Source: Poa pratensis
Taxonomy: Eukaryota; Streptophyta; Magnoliopsida; Poales; Poaceae
Length of the DNA: 64,000 nucleotides
Assembly: GCA_947311845.1 (NCBI GenBank)
Contig: CAMZMU010000027.1
Coordinates: 42,434,853-42,498,852, forward strand
Reading direction: 5' to 3'
How positions within the stretch are numbered: position 1 is the stretch's first letter; each line of letters starts with the position of its first letter. The notes under the pieces are model-generated. The model worked only from the letters and a program-made list of their open reading frames with translations. It had not been told where the DNA came from and searched no databases. The translations under genes and the position numbers were made by a program. Of this stretch, positions 44,686-55,683 are shown one piece after another.

Positions 44686-45308
44686 TCCAGAAATACAGAA
44701 ATTCACATTTTCCTGTATAAATACAGGTATATTACAGGAAATACAGGTATATTACAGGAAATACAGGAATAATAGAAACAATAATATATTTTGACACGGT
44801 ATATGAAAACAAACACATTACTATGTCATCACAAACACTTATAGCCCAAGATACATACATATAGTGACAAGTGCCAAAACACAAGTCTACAAAAGTTCCA
44901 TCTCGATCATGTCACACAAGTCTTAATTGGTACAAAGGTTCATCTCATGTCACACACAAGTCTTAGTACAAATGAAGTTGTCACCGCCGCGATGATGGAG
45001 CATGATCATGTAGTCCTCTTCTTGAGCGGCGCCGGGAACGGTAGAAAGCCATCTTTCGTCCTCCACTCCCTGGTGTCATTCTGCGCCTCTAGTCGTTCTT
45101 CGATATCCCTCTGACACAACCCTGAAGATGGATTGGGATATATATTGGTTAGTGATATAAATAGAGTATAATTTATTCATCTAAGTAGAGAGGCAAGACA
45201 ATCAATCAATTGTCATGGTTGGAAATCATATGGCTATCCTATTTGGGTTTCATAGCATAGCATATATATAATATATAACCCTACACATGCACTTCTACAA
45301 AAAATACA
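44686..45308. other. Non-coding CACTA DNA left of the Ulp1-like exon
   Basis: Contains a short tandem run of CAGGTATATTACAGGAAATA (about 44723-44765) and otherwise unremarkable AT-rich DNA, probably the 3' part of the TNPA-like transcription unit. Confidence 0.5.
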
Positions 45309-46487
45309 CTAGTAATGCTTAGCAAGGCTTTCTTTTATAATACATCCTACCTCTGGGTAGTGGTAGGACCCTGATTTGTGAATGACATCGTCGAGGATGA
45401 TCGTTGATAACTGCAGCCGGATGCGATGGAAGTCTGTTCTGTAATCAGCATCGGTGAGAGCATCCGCCATTTTGGTGTATTCTGCGAGACCAGATGGAAT
45501 CTTCGTTTTCTCGAAATCCCGGACAATCGCTTTAATGTGATGGAGGGCGTAGTAGGCCTCCTTCACGCTGCCATCCAGTTGCTTGATGCAATGGAATCCG
45601 GTCCCATGCTGGAACTTGTGTGTGTTGTCCTCCGTGAAAAATTCCGACTTCTTATGGAAGGGGCCGCCCTTTTGGGCATAGGCCTCGAGAGCGTCATCGA
45701 GAACACCCTTTATTCTGGTGTATCGTCTCGGCGTGGATTTATTCCCCGAGTCCAAATAAGTGGCAATGGACCACCTCGGGGATACGTAGATGAGTGCGCA
45801 GTACTTGTCCCTGCTCAACACAATTGAAACGGAATGTTGGACAAAGGATCAGCGATGGAAGAAATGTACAAGAAGGCATAAGATACGACGGTGGCGAGCG
45901 GATGTGTACTTACTCGAAAAAGAAAGGCAGAAGAAGGGCGTTCTTCCTCTTGTTGGCCAGCATGACCCTTACGAGGTACTCCGTGGCCGTTTCCCGTGTC
46001 TTTGATCCTTCCACCAGATGGCTGTCGCGCATGTAGTAGGGATCCACTATCGCGACGTACGGGGTATCATCTCTCCTGATCTTCATCGCCACATCGAGCG
46101 CATATAGGCGGACCATGTTATAGTCCAGCCGTTTAGTGTGAAACAGTTGAAGATGTCCTCGTACGCTATGAAGAACACATCCGCGGGGTCTTCCTGGACG
46201 AAGTCCACCAGCTCCTTTGGCACCTGGACCGCGAACGCCGGGTAACTCGGCTGCTTGTCTTTAAGAAGGAGCTCCTCTAGATGCAAGATAGATTCCTGCA
46301 AGGCAATCATGGGTCCTTCTGCAAGGCGGAGCAAGTCCCCAGACAAGATAGGTTTACCAGCTTCATGAACTCGGGGGAAGCCATCCGCACGGGGTGGAAT
46401 CGTGTCTTCAAGACCCCGGATCTTAGGAGCTGGCTGGCTCGCAGAGGTGGAGGATCCTTTTCTCTTCCTGTGCTTCTTGTTCTTCAT
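45309..46487 (-). pseudogene. Ulp1-like (C48) domain of the TNPA-type gene, catalytic residues lost
   Basis: Minus-strand pieces at 46487-46083, 46116-45910 and 45821-45309 fit the C48 fold order: FNCFTLNGW, YVAIVDPYYM, LLLPFF, YCALIYVSP..SIATYLDSG, then KQLDGSVKEAYYAL. C48 proteases cleave SUMO-type tags with His, Asp and Cys. In the last piece the Asp of YLDSG is present (residue 24) and the oxyanion Gln is present (81), but His is Tyr (7) and Cys is Glu (88). Introns probably separate the pieces. The domain would therefore be binding-only, or simply decayed. Ulp1-like domains are common in plant CACTA elements; this is the C-terminal portion of the gene starting at 49070. Confidence 0.65.
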
Positions 46488-47119
46488 CTCTGGGATTGTG
46501 GGGGTGAAGTGAACCCCGCTTTAACAGTTTCTTGCAGTGTGTTAGGGCTGAAAATGTTACCCGGTTGAGCTTGATGATCGCCGGCATCCGGAGGCGTGTC
46601 GGTGAAGGCCAGGCGTTGTGTGCATGAAGTGGGACGAGCAGGTTGACCGCGGTGGTCGCGGAAGGGTTCTTCATCCACAAGAGGCATGTACATACCATCC
46701 ATGCAGGCGCCAGTGTTGATGTAGTCATCGACGTTGACATCATTCTCCTCCTCCTCATTGTCGTCGTTGCCACCAAGTTGAGGTGCAACGGCTTTGTCCT
46801 AAACATAAACAATAGCACATCCGTTAGTCGGGAAAGTCGGAAAGTCGGGGAATTCGGAAAGTCAGAACTAACCTTGGACGGTTGCGGTGAAGACGTTCCC
46901 AACAACTGTTTGTGGCGGTTGGTGGCGGCGACGACCGGCGGTAGCTTCCGGCCGGTGGTGGCGGCGACCGGCGGTAGCTTCCGGCCGGTGGTGGCGGCGA
47001 CCGGCGGTTCCTTCTGGGTGGTGGCGACGGCTGCTTGTGGCGCCGGTTCATCCGCAACAGCTTTTTGTGGCCGCCTCGACGGGGGCCGAACGACCGGGGC
47101 CGGGGCCTCGAGGTGGCGC

Positions 47120-47418
47120 CGCCGGTGCGCCTGACCCCATGAAGAACATCCCCAAGACGAATCTGGGTCTTCGGCCATTCCATCATCCACTTCCCGCATT
47201 CGCCAAGCTTCATGTGTTTCTCGGCTCCCGGAGGTTGCGTGGGGGGGTCGATGTCACGGAACTCAGGCAGTACCTCGCTCACATTGACTTTCATCACGAC
47301 CTCGCTCATTCGGGTGTTGTGCATATCGCGGGTCAAAGGTTGTATGATCTTGGCCGTTGCGACTTCCTTCAACTCGCCGCCGACCCCCACCCTATGCAGG
47401 AGTATGCAAGGCATGTCC
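47120..47418 (-). pseudogene. Exon of the TNPA-like gene, DUF8039-type segment
   Basis: After a splice acceptor (GACTCCCAG) the frame reads DMPCILLHRVGVGGELKEVA, then KIIQPLTRDMHNTRM, VLPEFRDIDPPTQPPGA and WPKTQIRLG. I recognise this block as a conserved domain of unknown function between the TNPA-like part and the Ulp1 part in Triticeae CACTA proteins (DUF8039, name from memory). Downstream, at about 46925-47030, a 33-bp tandem repeat encodes PPPAGSYRRSP. No function is known beyond association with these elements. Confidence 0.55.
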
Positions 47419-47512
47419 TGGGAGTCAACACATGTTGGGCACCATGCATGAGATATGGCAGTCATCAAAGGCATATATAGTCATAGAAGATGTCGCGGAC
47501 TAACTAATTAGT

Positions 47513-49070
47513 TACCTTGGTGATGGCGTCGAGCTCGGCTAATGTCGAGACAAGGGCGCCGGTGCCGGCGGCCGGCCTATCATTCTCCGGCCGCTCGTGC
47601 GCATTATCATTATTCTCCGGCCTTGGTGTATGTTGATCCACGACAGGGGGCACCGGTGGGGTCACCAGGACCGGCGACACGTTATTGCTGGAGGTGCTGC
47701 CGGCGAAGCTGGGCACGTGTATCGGCCCCTGTTGACCTCCCGCTTGCCAAGCAGCTATCCCCTCCAGCAATGCAGGGGGTAAGAAACTCCGGAGCTTCTC
47801 GGCCACTAGCTTGTCCACCATGCTGGAGTCCACCTTTTCTTTCTCTAGTGTCTCCAGCTTCTTCCTTAGCTCGAGAACCTCGGCTTTATCTTTAGCCGGC
47901 TTCCTCCTCTCCTTTTTCTTCTCGGTGTCCGTGCTGTAGTACTCGAGGAACTTCATGCTCGTACCAAAGCCGGTCACACGGCCAGCTGACGTCGGCGGCT
48001 TTGACTTGTCCCTCCCCTTGTAAACGTTCATCGCCCGGTTGAAAGTCGTGTCCCACGGGCCGGCCTGAGCCTCCTGGGACGACGGGCCGGCCTCAGCCTC
48101 ATCCTTCAACTGATCCTCCTGCGGACAAAGGAAATAAACGTGAACCCATGTAGAAATCAACGCAAATGGACTTTGAGATATCCGCGGTAATTAAGTTCCT
48201 TACCAGCTTTTTCTCGAAATCCAGCACATCTTGATAGTCGGTAACGAATTCCCCCGTCCCCGGCTTCAGATAGTAGCGGGACCGAACAAAGTTCCTAACT
48301 TGCTCGTCCGTGATTTTAAGCCACGGGTTCTCTTTCCCAAGTTTCGCAACCTCGGCATCCTCCTTGTCCCAAACGGGCTGTTTTCCTGCGTAACCGCCGC
48401 TTCCCAAATGGTGGTTACCTAAGTTCAGTGCCCGCATCTTCTTCCCCCACTCGGTCCATTTTTGAGCCTCCGGAGATGCCAAGGACAACTTGAATGCCTC
48501 GAACTCTTCTATGTCGATGTACGGCTCTTTGGCACTGATCTCCGCCCAGCTAAGACCCTTGTCAATCTTCGCCTTCACCCGGCCTCTCCAGCTGGTCAAG
48601 GCGGTGCTCATCTTCGTGATGGCGTAGTTGTCCACCTTTTTGTTTCCATCATCCGGGAAATTGTATCGTTGGTGAAGCTTCTTGAGGAGGTCTGTGCGCA
48701 AAGCCTCATTCTCCTTGCTCCTGAGGTCATACGTGGTGATCGGCACGGTTTCCCGGAGGATGCACCCTAGTTGCATGCCGTACCCGCTTGCGATGTTCCT
48801 AGGCTCCTGTGGTTGGCCACTTAAGGAGACCTTAGTGAACGTGTCTGTGATGGGGGCCACCGCTTGCGGTGTCCGGTCCTTCCTCGGCTTCTTATGCCTC
48901 TTAGCGGTCGGGTTACTACCACCACCGCCATCCGTGTGGTCGCCACCCCCGACATCCGTGTGGTCGCCGCCATCGGTGGTGGTGGTTTCGTCCCCATCGC
49001 CGCCGGCATCCTCTATCAGAAAGTCACCATCGCCGTCACGAGCCAGTTCGGCGGCCTCCGCATCCTCCAT
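47513..49070 (-). CDS. TNPA-like CACTA gene, N-terminal exons
   Basis: The first exon is 49070-48204 (ATG in MEDAEAAELARDG), with acidic and Gly/Asp/Thr-rich start, a basic stretch AKRHKKPRKDRTP, and a helical domain: LLKKLHQRYNFPDD, ALTSWRGRVKAKIDKGLSW, NPWLKITDEQVRNFVRSRYY. A GT-AG intron fits 48203-48119. The second exon (48118-47513) has KKLETLEKEKVDSSMVDKLV, a likely coiled coil, and a Pro-rich end. TNPA-type proteins bind subterminal repeats and pair the element ends. Upstream in-frame codons to 49184 lack ATG; an ATG in another frame at about 49161 might mark the original start with a later frameshift. These exons read cleanly. Confidence 0.6.
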
Positions 49071-49266
49071 CTCCTGGGAGAATTCCAGTAGGCTTGTTCT
49101 TTTCTCTAGCTTGTTCTTCGACGCTGATGTGCTTAGAAGGGCCGGCGTCGGAGGACATGTTTGCACTGCATTGAAAAGAGGCAAAAAGTTAGTACAACAA
49201 ATATAACAAAAGCATCACTTAATTTAGTACTAAGATACCCCGGCCCATGCATTAGTCGCAATACCC

Positions 49267-49345
49267 CATATGTCCTATTTTTAGCAAAGTCATGCTAAAT
49301 TTCACGAAAAAATTGGCATGACCTTTGCTAAAAATAGGACATATG
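49267..49345. repeat. Inverted repeat upstream of the TNPA-like gene
   Basis: Arms of 29-30 bp (49267-49295 and 49316-49345) with core CATATGTCCTATTTTTAGCA and complement, loop of 20 bases. The right arm and the following 60 bp resemble DNA at about 54020-54120 upstream of the transposase gene. Confidence 0.8.
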
Positions 49346-51185
49346 GAGTACCCGAATTTGCCGGAACGGAAGTTAATCGACGTTCCGGCAATCTCAAGGG
49401 CCTCACGGGGTACCTGCAAACATTTCACAAAAAATATCACAACTCCGGCCGGCATCTCCGGCCGGCATCTCCACGACACGATGGTCGGAGCACAAACAAC
49501 CACGACACGATGGTCGTGGACACATATATATCCAGCAACACCATTCACAACACATCCATAATTTCTCACCACTTGTCAACGAGCTCCGGAACAGCAGCGT
49601 CGTGGTCTCCTCTTCAAACTGCATAGTACATAAAAAAGTCAAAACTTGTGAATAAATTAACTTCTTGTATCTCCCACCAAATGCACTTCCTGCTAGTATA
49701 TATTACTGTGGTGCTTATACAAGTGGCTGCTGCCTGAACCTGTTCACCTGCATAGCTTTGGAAAAAACAGTGACATGTTTGAAACTTAAAAACTGTTGTG
49801 GTGTTGTTTGGTAAGTAAATGGGGGGTTCTCACTTGCTTGTCTAATTTTGAATGTAGGTAGAGCTAAAACAGAATCATACATCAGGTTCAAGACATTTTG
49901 TCATAGCAGACCATAACCAATGCACATCTCCGAATTTACAAACTAAAGTCCACATTGTCCTGAAACTCGAAACTTCGGTGTAGTTGCTCTTGGCCTCTTG
50001 TTATAAGTTTATTGCTTGCATATTTGTGTAAATAATCTTAGGTGATAAACGAAAGGAGTCTTGTTACTTAAGGATCAGTAGTAAGCATAAACCTAAATAT
50101 TATTTTGCAGTTAAAGCACATATACTTCAGCACCACAAATCTGATCAAACTTGACCAGTATCTTTCAGAGAAGCACCTGTACCGTCATAGTGTATGTTCA
50201 AGTTCAGGTAGAACAACCAGAACCCATCCAACTTGTTAGGTTCTTTTGAGATTGTGTACTGCCTCCATGTTTTATTGTTCTAGATACTCTGCTGGGACAG
50301 TATGCTTGAGCACCTCTCTTGATTGCATAACACTAATTCATGCCTGCTATATATTCGCTTGCATATGCTTGCCTATTTAGCATGTACAAAGAGAACTAGC
50401 TGAATTAGAATAATTTCTTTTAGGTTAGCAATAAGCATCCAGCTGACTATTTGTCAAAGAAATAGTACTGCTCTAGTAGCATATCTTTAGGTTTTAGGAA
50501 AGTAGCTAGTGCCTTATATTTTTTACCTTTCATGAAGAAGTTTTGCCTGCGTGCAAACTACCTAGCCCTTTTCAAAAGAACGCCGATTTCCATCTCAACA
50601 AAGAAAGAAGGAAACTGCTTCAGGTTATCAAGGCTAGCTGTTCTCGCAAATACTCGGTAAATTAGTTAAGCCTTGTGAAACCCTTGATAGAACAAATAGT
50701 TCTGGTTTAGCCTAATTAGTTAAGCCTTGTGAAACCCTTGTCCGGTTAGGCATTTCCACAAGCACCTAGAGTGCAAGGTTCGGTGGAGAGGAGGGAGGAG
50801 GAGGAAGATGGCAGGGAGAGAGGAGGGAGGAGGGAGGAGGGAGACCTGCGCAGGCGAAGAAGAAGGGGACGGCGTCGAGGCCGGTATCGAGGCCGTGGGC
50901 GGCGGGCGCCTGCAACCTCTCCTGATGCGCGCGCGTGCCGGTGGCGAGGGTTGCCGGCGAGGCCGTCCGGGGGCGGGCGCTGGGCGCGTCTGGATGGGCA
51001 GTAGGCCGGGGCGGGCGGCGGCTGGTGCGCGTGGCCCTGGGCGCGTCGAGGTAGCAGTGGAGGTGGTGGTTCACCGGCGGCGAGCAGGGGCACGTCGAGT
51101 TCGCGAGCACGCGCGGTTTTGGGACTTGGCGATTTTTTGGATGAAGAGGCGCAGCGCGATGGCGGGCCCACATGTAAGTGGGCAC
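49346..51185. other. Central CACTA DNA between the two genes
   Basis: 49640-50760 is AT-rich and unassigned, with TTAGTTAAGCCTTGTGAAAC repeated at about 50662 and 50718. 50770-51170 is strongly GC-rich with ORFs on both strands that look like compositional artefacts. It could be the first exon and leader of the TNPA-like gene. No coding call is made. Confidence 0.4.
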
Positions 51186-51188
51186 AAA

Positions 51189-51255
51189 AGATTTCTGTGG
51201 CGTACTGTTGGGGGGTGCGCCACAGAAAGGTTGTATTCTGTGGCGCACCGTTGGA
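51189..51255. repeat. Internal cluster of CACTA subterminal motifs
   Basis: Three motif copies: TTTCTGTGGCGTACTG, GGGTGCGCCACAGAAAGG and TATTCTGTGGCGCACCG. They lie in the element's middle, about 3.7 kb from the right end. AT-rich imperfect tandem repeats follow to about 51450 (unit with CATATTCAATTCATT). Confidence 0.75.
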
Positions 51256-51493
51256 TTGGTTCAAAAACTTGCATTGTCTCACACACAATGTATATTCAAT
51301 TCATGCATACATATTCAATTCATTGACTCATATTCAAAAACTTGCATTAACTCATACATATTCAATTCATTGAGTACATATATATATGCTCTTGCATTCT
51401 CACACACAATGTCTCATACATATTCATTGAATATGTATATAGACACACAAATTAAATACACCAAAAAAGTATTCTTCGTCTTGGTTCCGCGAG

Positions 51494-51967
51494 CTAGCTT
51501 CTCTTCTTTCCCTTCTTCGCGGTTGAAAACTTTAGGCCGGTCACCTTGAGATTTCTTCGCGTGAACGGACAACCTTTAGTAGGCAGGGAGGTCTTCCTTC
51601 TTTGTGTACTAGTAGTAGGCATGTCGAAGAACTTGTCGAATTCCTCCTCCATCTTTGGCTCGTTGTCCAATTCTTCCTCGGTGGCGTCTCCTTCCATTCC
51701 GATGATGCTCCTCTTGCCCCTCCTCACGACAACACGGCTAGGCTTTGACGGGTCGGTAATGAAGAAGCATTGCTCAACTTGGCTAGCGAGTACCCATGGC
51801 TCATTTTTCGTGGAGGCGTTCTTCGATTTGGCATCGGGTATTACCATGGTGGTGAAATACTGGCCTTCTTTGACGACGTCCTTGGCCCATCTCACACAGA
51901 ACATTGGCACCGACTCTCCACAGTAGTTGAGGTCCCATATCTCCTCAATCCTTTCGAAGTATCTTTG
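51494..51967 (-). pseudogene. C-terminal part of TNP2 transposase (DUF4216-like)
   Basis: The minus strand reads RYFERIEEIWDLNYCGESV, PMFCVRWAKDVVKEGQYF, PWVLASQVEQCFFITDP, then an acidic stretch and a basic tail. This is the C-terminal block usual in plant TNP2 proteins. It is in a different frame from the preceding part, and the DUF4218 region that normally lies between them is missing, so an internal deletion of several hundred codons is inferred at about 51967-51984. Confidence 0.7.
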
Positions 51968-51983
51968 CTAGACAGTAGCCTCG

Positions 51984-53912
51984 TCATCGCCGTAGGATAG
52001 CATATCTTTGCTTGACTCCTAGGAGACACCTGTAGAATTGCTCGAGCTCCTCCGGACTCATAGTGAAGCACGTAGCGGGAAGCACCACAGTGTTCTTCTT
52101 TACCCTTTTGCGGCGACCTTGAGTCCCTTCCGTCTGATCATCATCGTCATCACTATCGGGGATCTGAAGATCTTTCCTGACACCAAGCCATTTCAGATCG
52201 TATTTTGCTTTCGTCCCATCCTTGGACTTTTCCGGCATGTTGGAAAGAGTGCCAAGCAGAGCCTCGGTGACATTCTTCGTAATGTGCATCATATCGAGGC
52301 TATGTGGCATCTTAAGGACCTTCCAGTACTCCAAGTCGTGGAAAACAGACCTCGCTTTCCATACACCCAGCAGCGGATCTACCTTCGGTCGTTTCTTTCC
52401 CGGCGCGGGGCACTCCTCCCAATTTTTCAACAGCTCGTCGATTTCTGTGCCGCTCCTCGGGCTCGGGGCTCCTTTGATCTCGTCCTTACCATTGAACAGG
52501 TCACCACGTTTTCTCCATGGGTGATCCATGTGAGGCCACCTTCGAGCCCCTGGGTACACGGTTTTCGAAGATCCGGGATTCCTTGGTAGCTAGAGATGCG
52601 GGGTCTTATCCATGCACCTGACACATGCGCAGAATCCGTGGCCTACCTGGGCCGATACATATGAGCAACCAGGATAGTCCTGCACCGTCGTGAGCAACGC
52701 GGCTCTCATGTCGAAATAATCTCCAGTGTAGGCATCCCACGTACGGGCTGGCGTCTCCCACAACGTGGCTAACTCCTCTTTCAACAGCGCGAGATACAGA
52801 TGTATGTGGACACCTGCTTGTTTCGGCCCCTGAATGAGAATACTCATGTGTACGTACCTTTGCTTTGTGCACAACCACGGGGGAAGGTTGTAAGGCCATA
52901 CAAACACGGGCCAGGTGCTATGCGTGCTACTCTGGTTGCCGAACGGATTGAGTCCATAGGTGCTCATACCGAGCCTGACGTTCCTTGCGTCGCCTCTGAA
53001 ATTTCCGACGGTGTCCAACTCTTGCCACTGGCTAGCGTCTGAAGGGTGTGCAAGCATCCTGCCCTTCTCCGGATCTTCTTCGGGCTTCTCCCTTTCCGCG
53101 TGCCATTGCATGAGCTTTGCTTCCTTAGGGTCCACGAAGTACCGCTGCAGACGGGGAGTGATAAGAAAGTACCATACCACTTTTCAAGGAACTTTCTTCC
53201 CACGGCTCTTGTACCGTCCTTGGCCGCACACCGGACATGTGGTTATGTCCTCGTACTCGCCCCGATAAATTGTGCAATCATTGATGCAGGCGTGGTATTT
53301 AACGAGCGGTAGGTCAAGAGGGCACACGACTTTCTTGGCCTCCTCGATACTAGTTGGCAATGTGTTCCCCTCGGGAAGACGCTCGTGGAAGAATTGCATG
53401 TTCTTGTTGAAGCTCGCGTCGGTCCATTTGTTTCCCGATTTCATCTCTAGAGCATCAAGCGTTACTTGCAAGCGCGTATCCTATGGCCGGCACCCAGGAT
53501 ACAATGGAGTCTTCCCGTCTAACTCCATTTGCGCCAGCTTGGCTTTCTCTCTAACGGTGCTCGCTTCCTTGAGGAGCAGTTCTTGAACATGAGACTCCAT
53601 CAAGGCCGACATTAGCGAGCTCTGCGGCGTGTTCGCGTCTTCTCCACCACCATCTACTCCTTCATCGTCACGATCATCTTGCCTGCCCTCGTCTTCAGGC
53701 GCAACATTTGCTGTCGGCGCTTGGTTGAAGCCTTGCATGAAACCGCGCCTGAGCAGGTGTTCCTCCAATTGTCCGGAATCAGGGTCGATCCATCTCACAA
53801 GTTTGCAACTTCGACACGGACATCGTATCTGGCGCCCGTTGCACCGACTCATTTCCGCCTTCGCTTCTTCCTTGTAGTTGTTGATTCGACTGGAGCTCAT
53901 CTTGATGACCAT
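51984..53912 (-). pseudogene. TNP2-like CACTA transposase, three in-frame stops
   Basis: One reading frame of 643 codons. N-terminus: INNYKEEAKAEMSRCNGRQI, CPCRSCKLVRWIDPD and LEEHLLRRGFM, the transposase-associated domain. Then the Transposase_21 region: CPLDLPLVKYHACINDC, CPVCGQGRYK, STHSTWPVFVWPYNLPPWLC, GDYFDMRAALLTTVQDYP, GHGFCACVRCMDKTPHL, YPGARRW and LDMMHITKNVTEALLG. It would cut and join the element ends in the nucleus. Stops at 53483-53481, 53186-53184 and 52592-52590 interrupt it, but there is no frameshift. The frame starts with ATG about 1 kb inside the right end. The C-terminus is displaced and follows at 51967-51494. Confidence 0.85.
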
Positions 53913-53959
53913 GGACGCCTACGCGGTATACATATAGAGTATGTGTTATTAATTAGAAT

Positions 53960-54587
53960 TAATTAACCGCAACATGCACACACACATACAAGCTTCTCAT
54001 GCGGGAAGTCGGAAAGTCGGAAATGTTCGACGAAAAAATACGGCACGACTTCCCCTAAAAGTAGGACATATGGGTGGTGCAAAAATTTACCGAAATGGAA
54101 ATGAATCAACATTTCGGCAAACATCCATGCACCACGCCGGCGCAAGCAACAACATGCAAAGATTCATGCAAACCACACACACAAGTTTCATGCATAGATC
54201 CGTTCAACAATAGTTTGCTTCATGCAAACCACACACACAATCGCCCGCCGACAAGTTTCTCATGCCTTTAACAAACATCCATCCAACAATACCCACCTAG
54301 TAGATCTAGATCCGTTCCCGAGACGTGACCATGATCGATGAGAGAGAGTGTGTGGTGATGGAGAGAAAATAGTGGAAAAAAAGAGAGGAGGAGAGTATAT
54401 ATGGAGGCTCTCCCCAAGCCTTCACCAATTATACATCAAACAAATTAGGTTTAACAACAAATAATGGAGAATAGGATGGTCAAAATGGCATGGAAGAGAG
54501 GAGGAACTCGAGCTAGATGGGAGAATGGAGAAGGTCACATGGGGAAAGTGGGGCTGCCACCTTTTTGTTGATCTGGGCCAATATTCT
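53960..54587. other. Upstream region of the CACTA transposase gene
   Basis: Non-coding. At about 54020-54120, GTAGGACATATGGGTGG and ACATTTCGGCAAAC resemble the segment at 49330-49400. ACACACACAA and CATGCAAACCACACACACA motifs repeat at 54160-54240. Probably promoter and leader. Confidence 0.45.
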
Positions 54588-54925
54588 GTGGCGCACGGTT
54601 CTCGGTGCGCCACAGAAAGCTGCATTTCTGTGGCGCACGGATCTCGGTGCGCCACAGAAAGCTGCATTTCTGTGGCGCACGGACTAGGTGCGCCACAGAA
54701 AGTGCGCACCGTGGGCAGTGCGCCACAGAAAGTTCCTAGATGGATCTGGCCCAATCATTGGACGTGGGACCCACACATTTTCTGTGGCGCATGGAATGAC
54801 ATGTGCCACAGAATTCAGGTTTTCTGTGGCGATGGGCAACGGATGCGCCACAGAAAGGGCAAGATTTCTGTGGCGCACGGGGAACCATAATTCTGTGGCG
54901 CACCAATTAAGGGTGAGCCACAGAG
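54588..54925. repeat. CACTA subterminal repeats, right end
   Basis: About thirteen copies of TTTCTGTGGCGCACGG or its complement, many arranged as inverted pairs around 6-8 bp. Confidence 0.85.
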
Positions 54926-55171
54926 TGCCCACCTACCTATATAGGTTTTCCCTACTAGTGCCAGCATCAAATATTGGATCTCTGCTTCACACATAGCTAT
55001 GAAAAGCAATATTTGTGTATGTTTTTGCTCAGAATTGTGGGTCATTTGCCCCTTGCCTATGATGCATAGGCTGAGGCTCAATTTATTAAGAACATATGCT
55101 ATGCTTGGTCTTTTTACTCCCCTGTGATGATTTAGCATAGCATCACTATGCTAGCCTGAGGGCAAATACTG

Positions 55172-55683
55172 TTATGTGCTGCTGTGTGTGCTGGAATTAT
55201 ACTCGCTACTACTGTGATGTGCAGGTGATGCTGTTCTGAACCTTGGGTTCAGAAAATGCTTCTGATGATTTGCCCCTTTGTTATTATGCTCTAATTGTGC
55301 CCTGTTGTAGTGTAATTTATTTGTTTAAGCTAAATTATTTAGCTTCGCTTGCTATGATGCCTCAATTGAGTTACACAGCAGTATTTAGCTAAGGCAAATT
55401 TGATTATATTGCTCAGTGGTGCTTTTAGTGCATATGTGTGCTTGTGGTGCCTCTCCCCTTTGTGGGTTTTGTGCCCAGCATCAAATATTGGATCTGAGCT
55501 TCACACATAACTGTGAAAAGCAATATTTGTGTATGTTTTTGCTCAGAATTGTGGGTCATTTGCCCCTTGCCTATGATGCATAGGCTGAGGCTCAATTTAT
55601 TAAGAACAGATGCTATGCTTGGTCTTTTTACTCCCCTGTGATGATTTAGCATAGCATCACTATGCTAGACTGAGGGCAAATAC
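55172..55683. repeat. Tandem duplication copy 2 with the uninterrupted insertion site
   Basis: Where copy 1 reads GTGTCCA/CACTA...TAGTG/CCAGCATC, copy 2 reads GTGCCCAGCATC, the empty CACTA site. A third, older and diverged partial copy is at about 56030-56280. Confidence 0.85.

Larger units (their letters stand above)
44403..54960 (-). mobile_element. CACTA (En/Spm-type) DNA transposon, 10.6 kb
   Basis: It begins CACTAGTACAGAAACGGC and ends in CCTACTAGTG, bounded by CCA on each side (44400-44402 and 54961-54963); a 3-bp duplication is the CACTA rule. Both ends are filled with direct and inverted copies of a TTTCTGTGGCGCACC motif. Two minus-strand genes are visible: a TNP2-like transposase (right) and a TNPA-like gene ending in a Ulp1-like domain (left). 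Both are broken, so the copy is not autonomous, although its ends look intact. Confidence 0.9.
44097..55170. repeat. Tandem duplication copy 1 (44097-44402 plus 54964-55170), split by CACTA
   Basis: With the CACTA and one CCA removed, copy 1 is 513 bp and aligns almost base for base with copy 2 (55172-55683). Differences are few substitutions, so the duplication is young relative to the element. Confidence 0.85.

Noticed and set aside
50746..51326. 180- and 172-codon opposing ORFs in the CACTA centre
   Set aside because: They run through the subterminal motif cluster and a simple GAGGG-rich tract. Neither resembles a CACTA protein.
44440..54925. Regular short repeats that might suggest a CRISPR-like array
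   Set aside because: The units are inverted and direct copies of one 15-base motif at CACTA ends with irregular spacing, which is normal for CACTA subterminal regions. The genome is a plant's.
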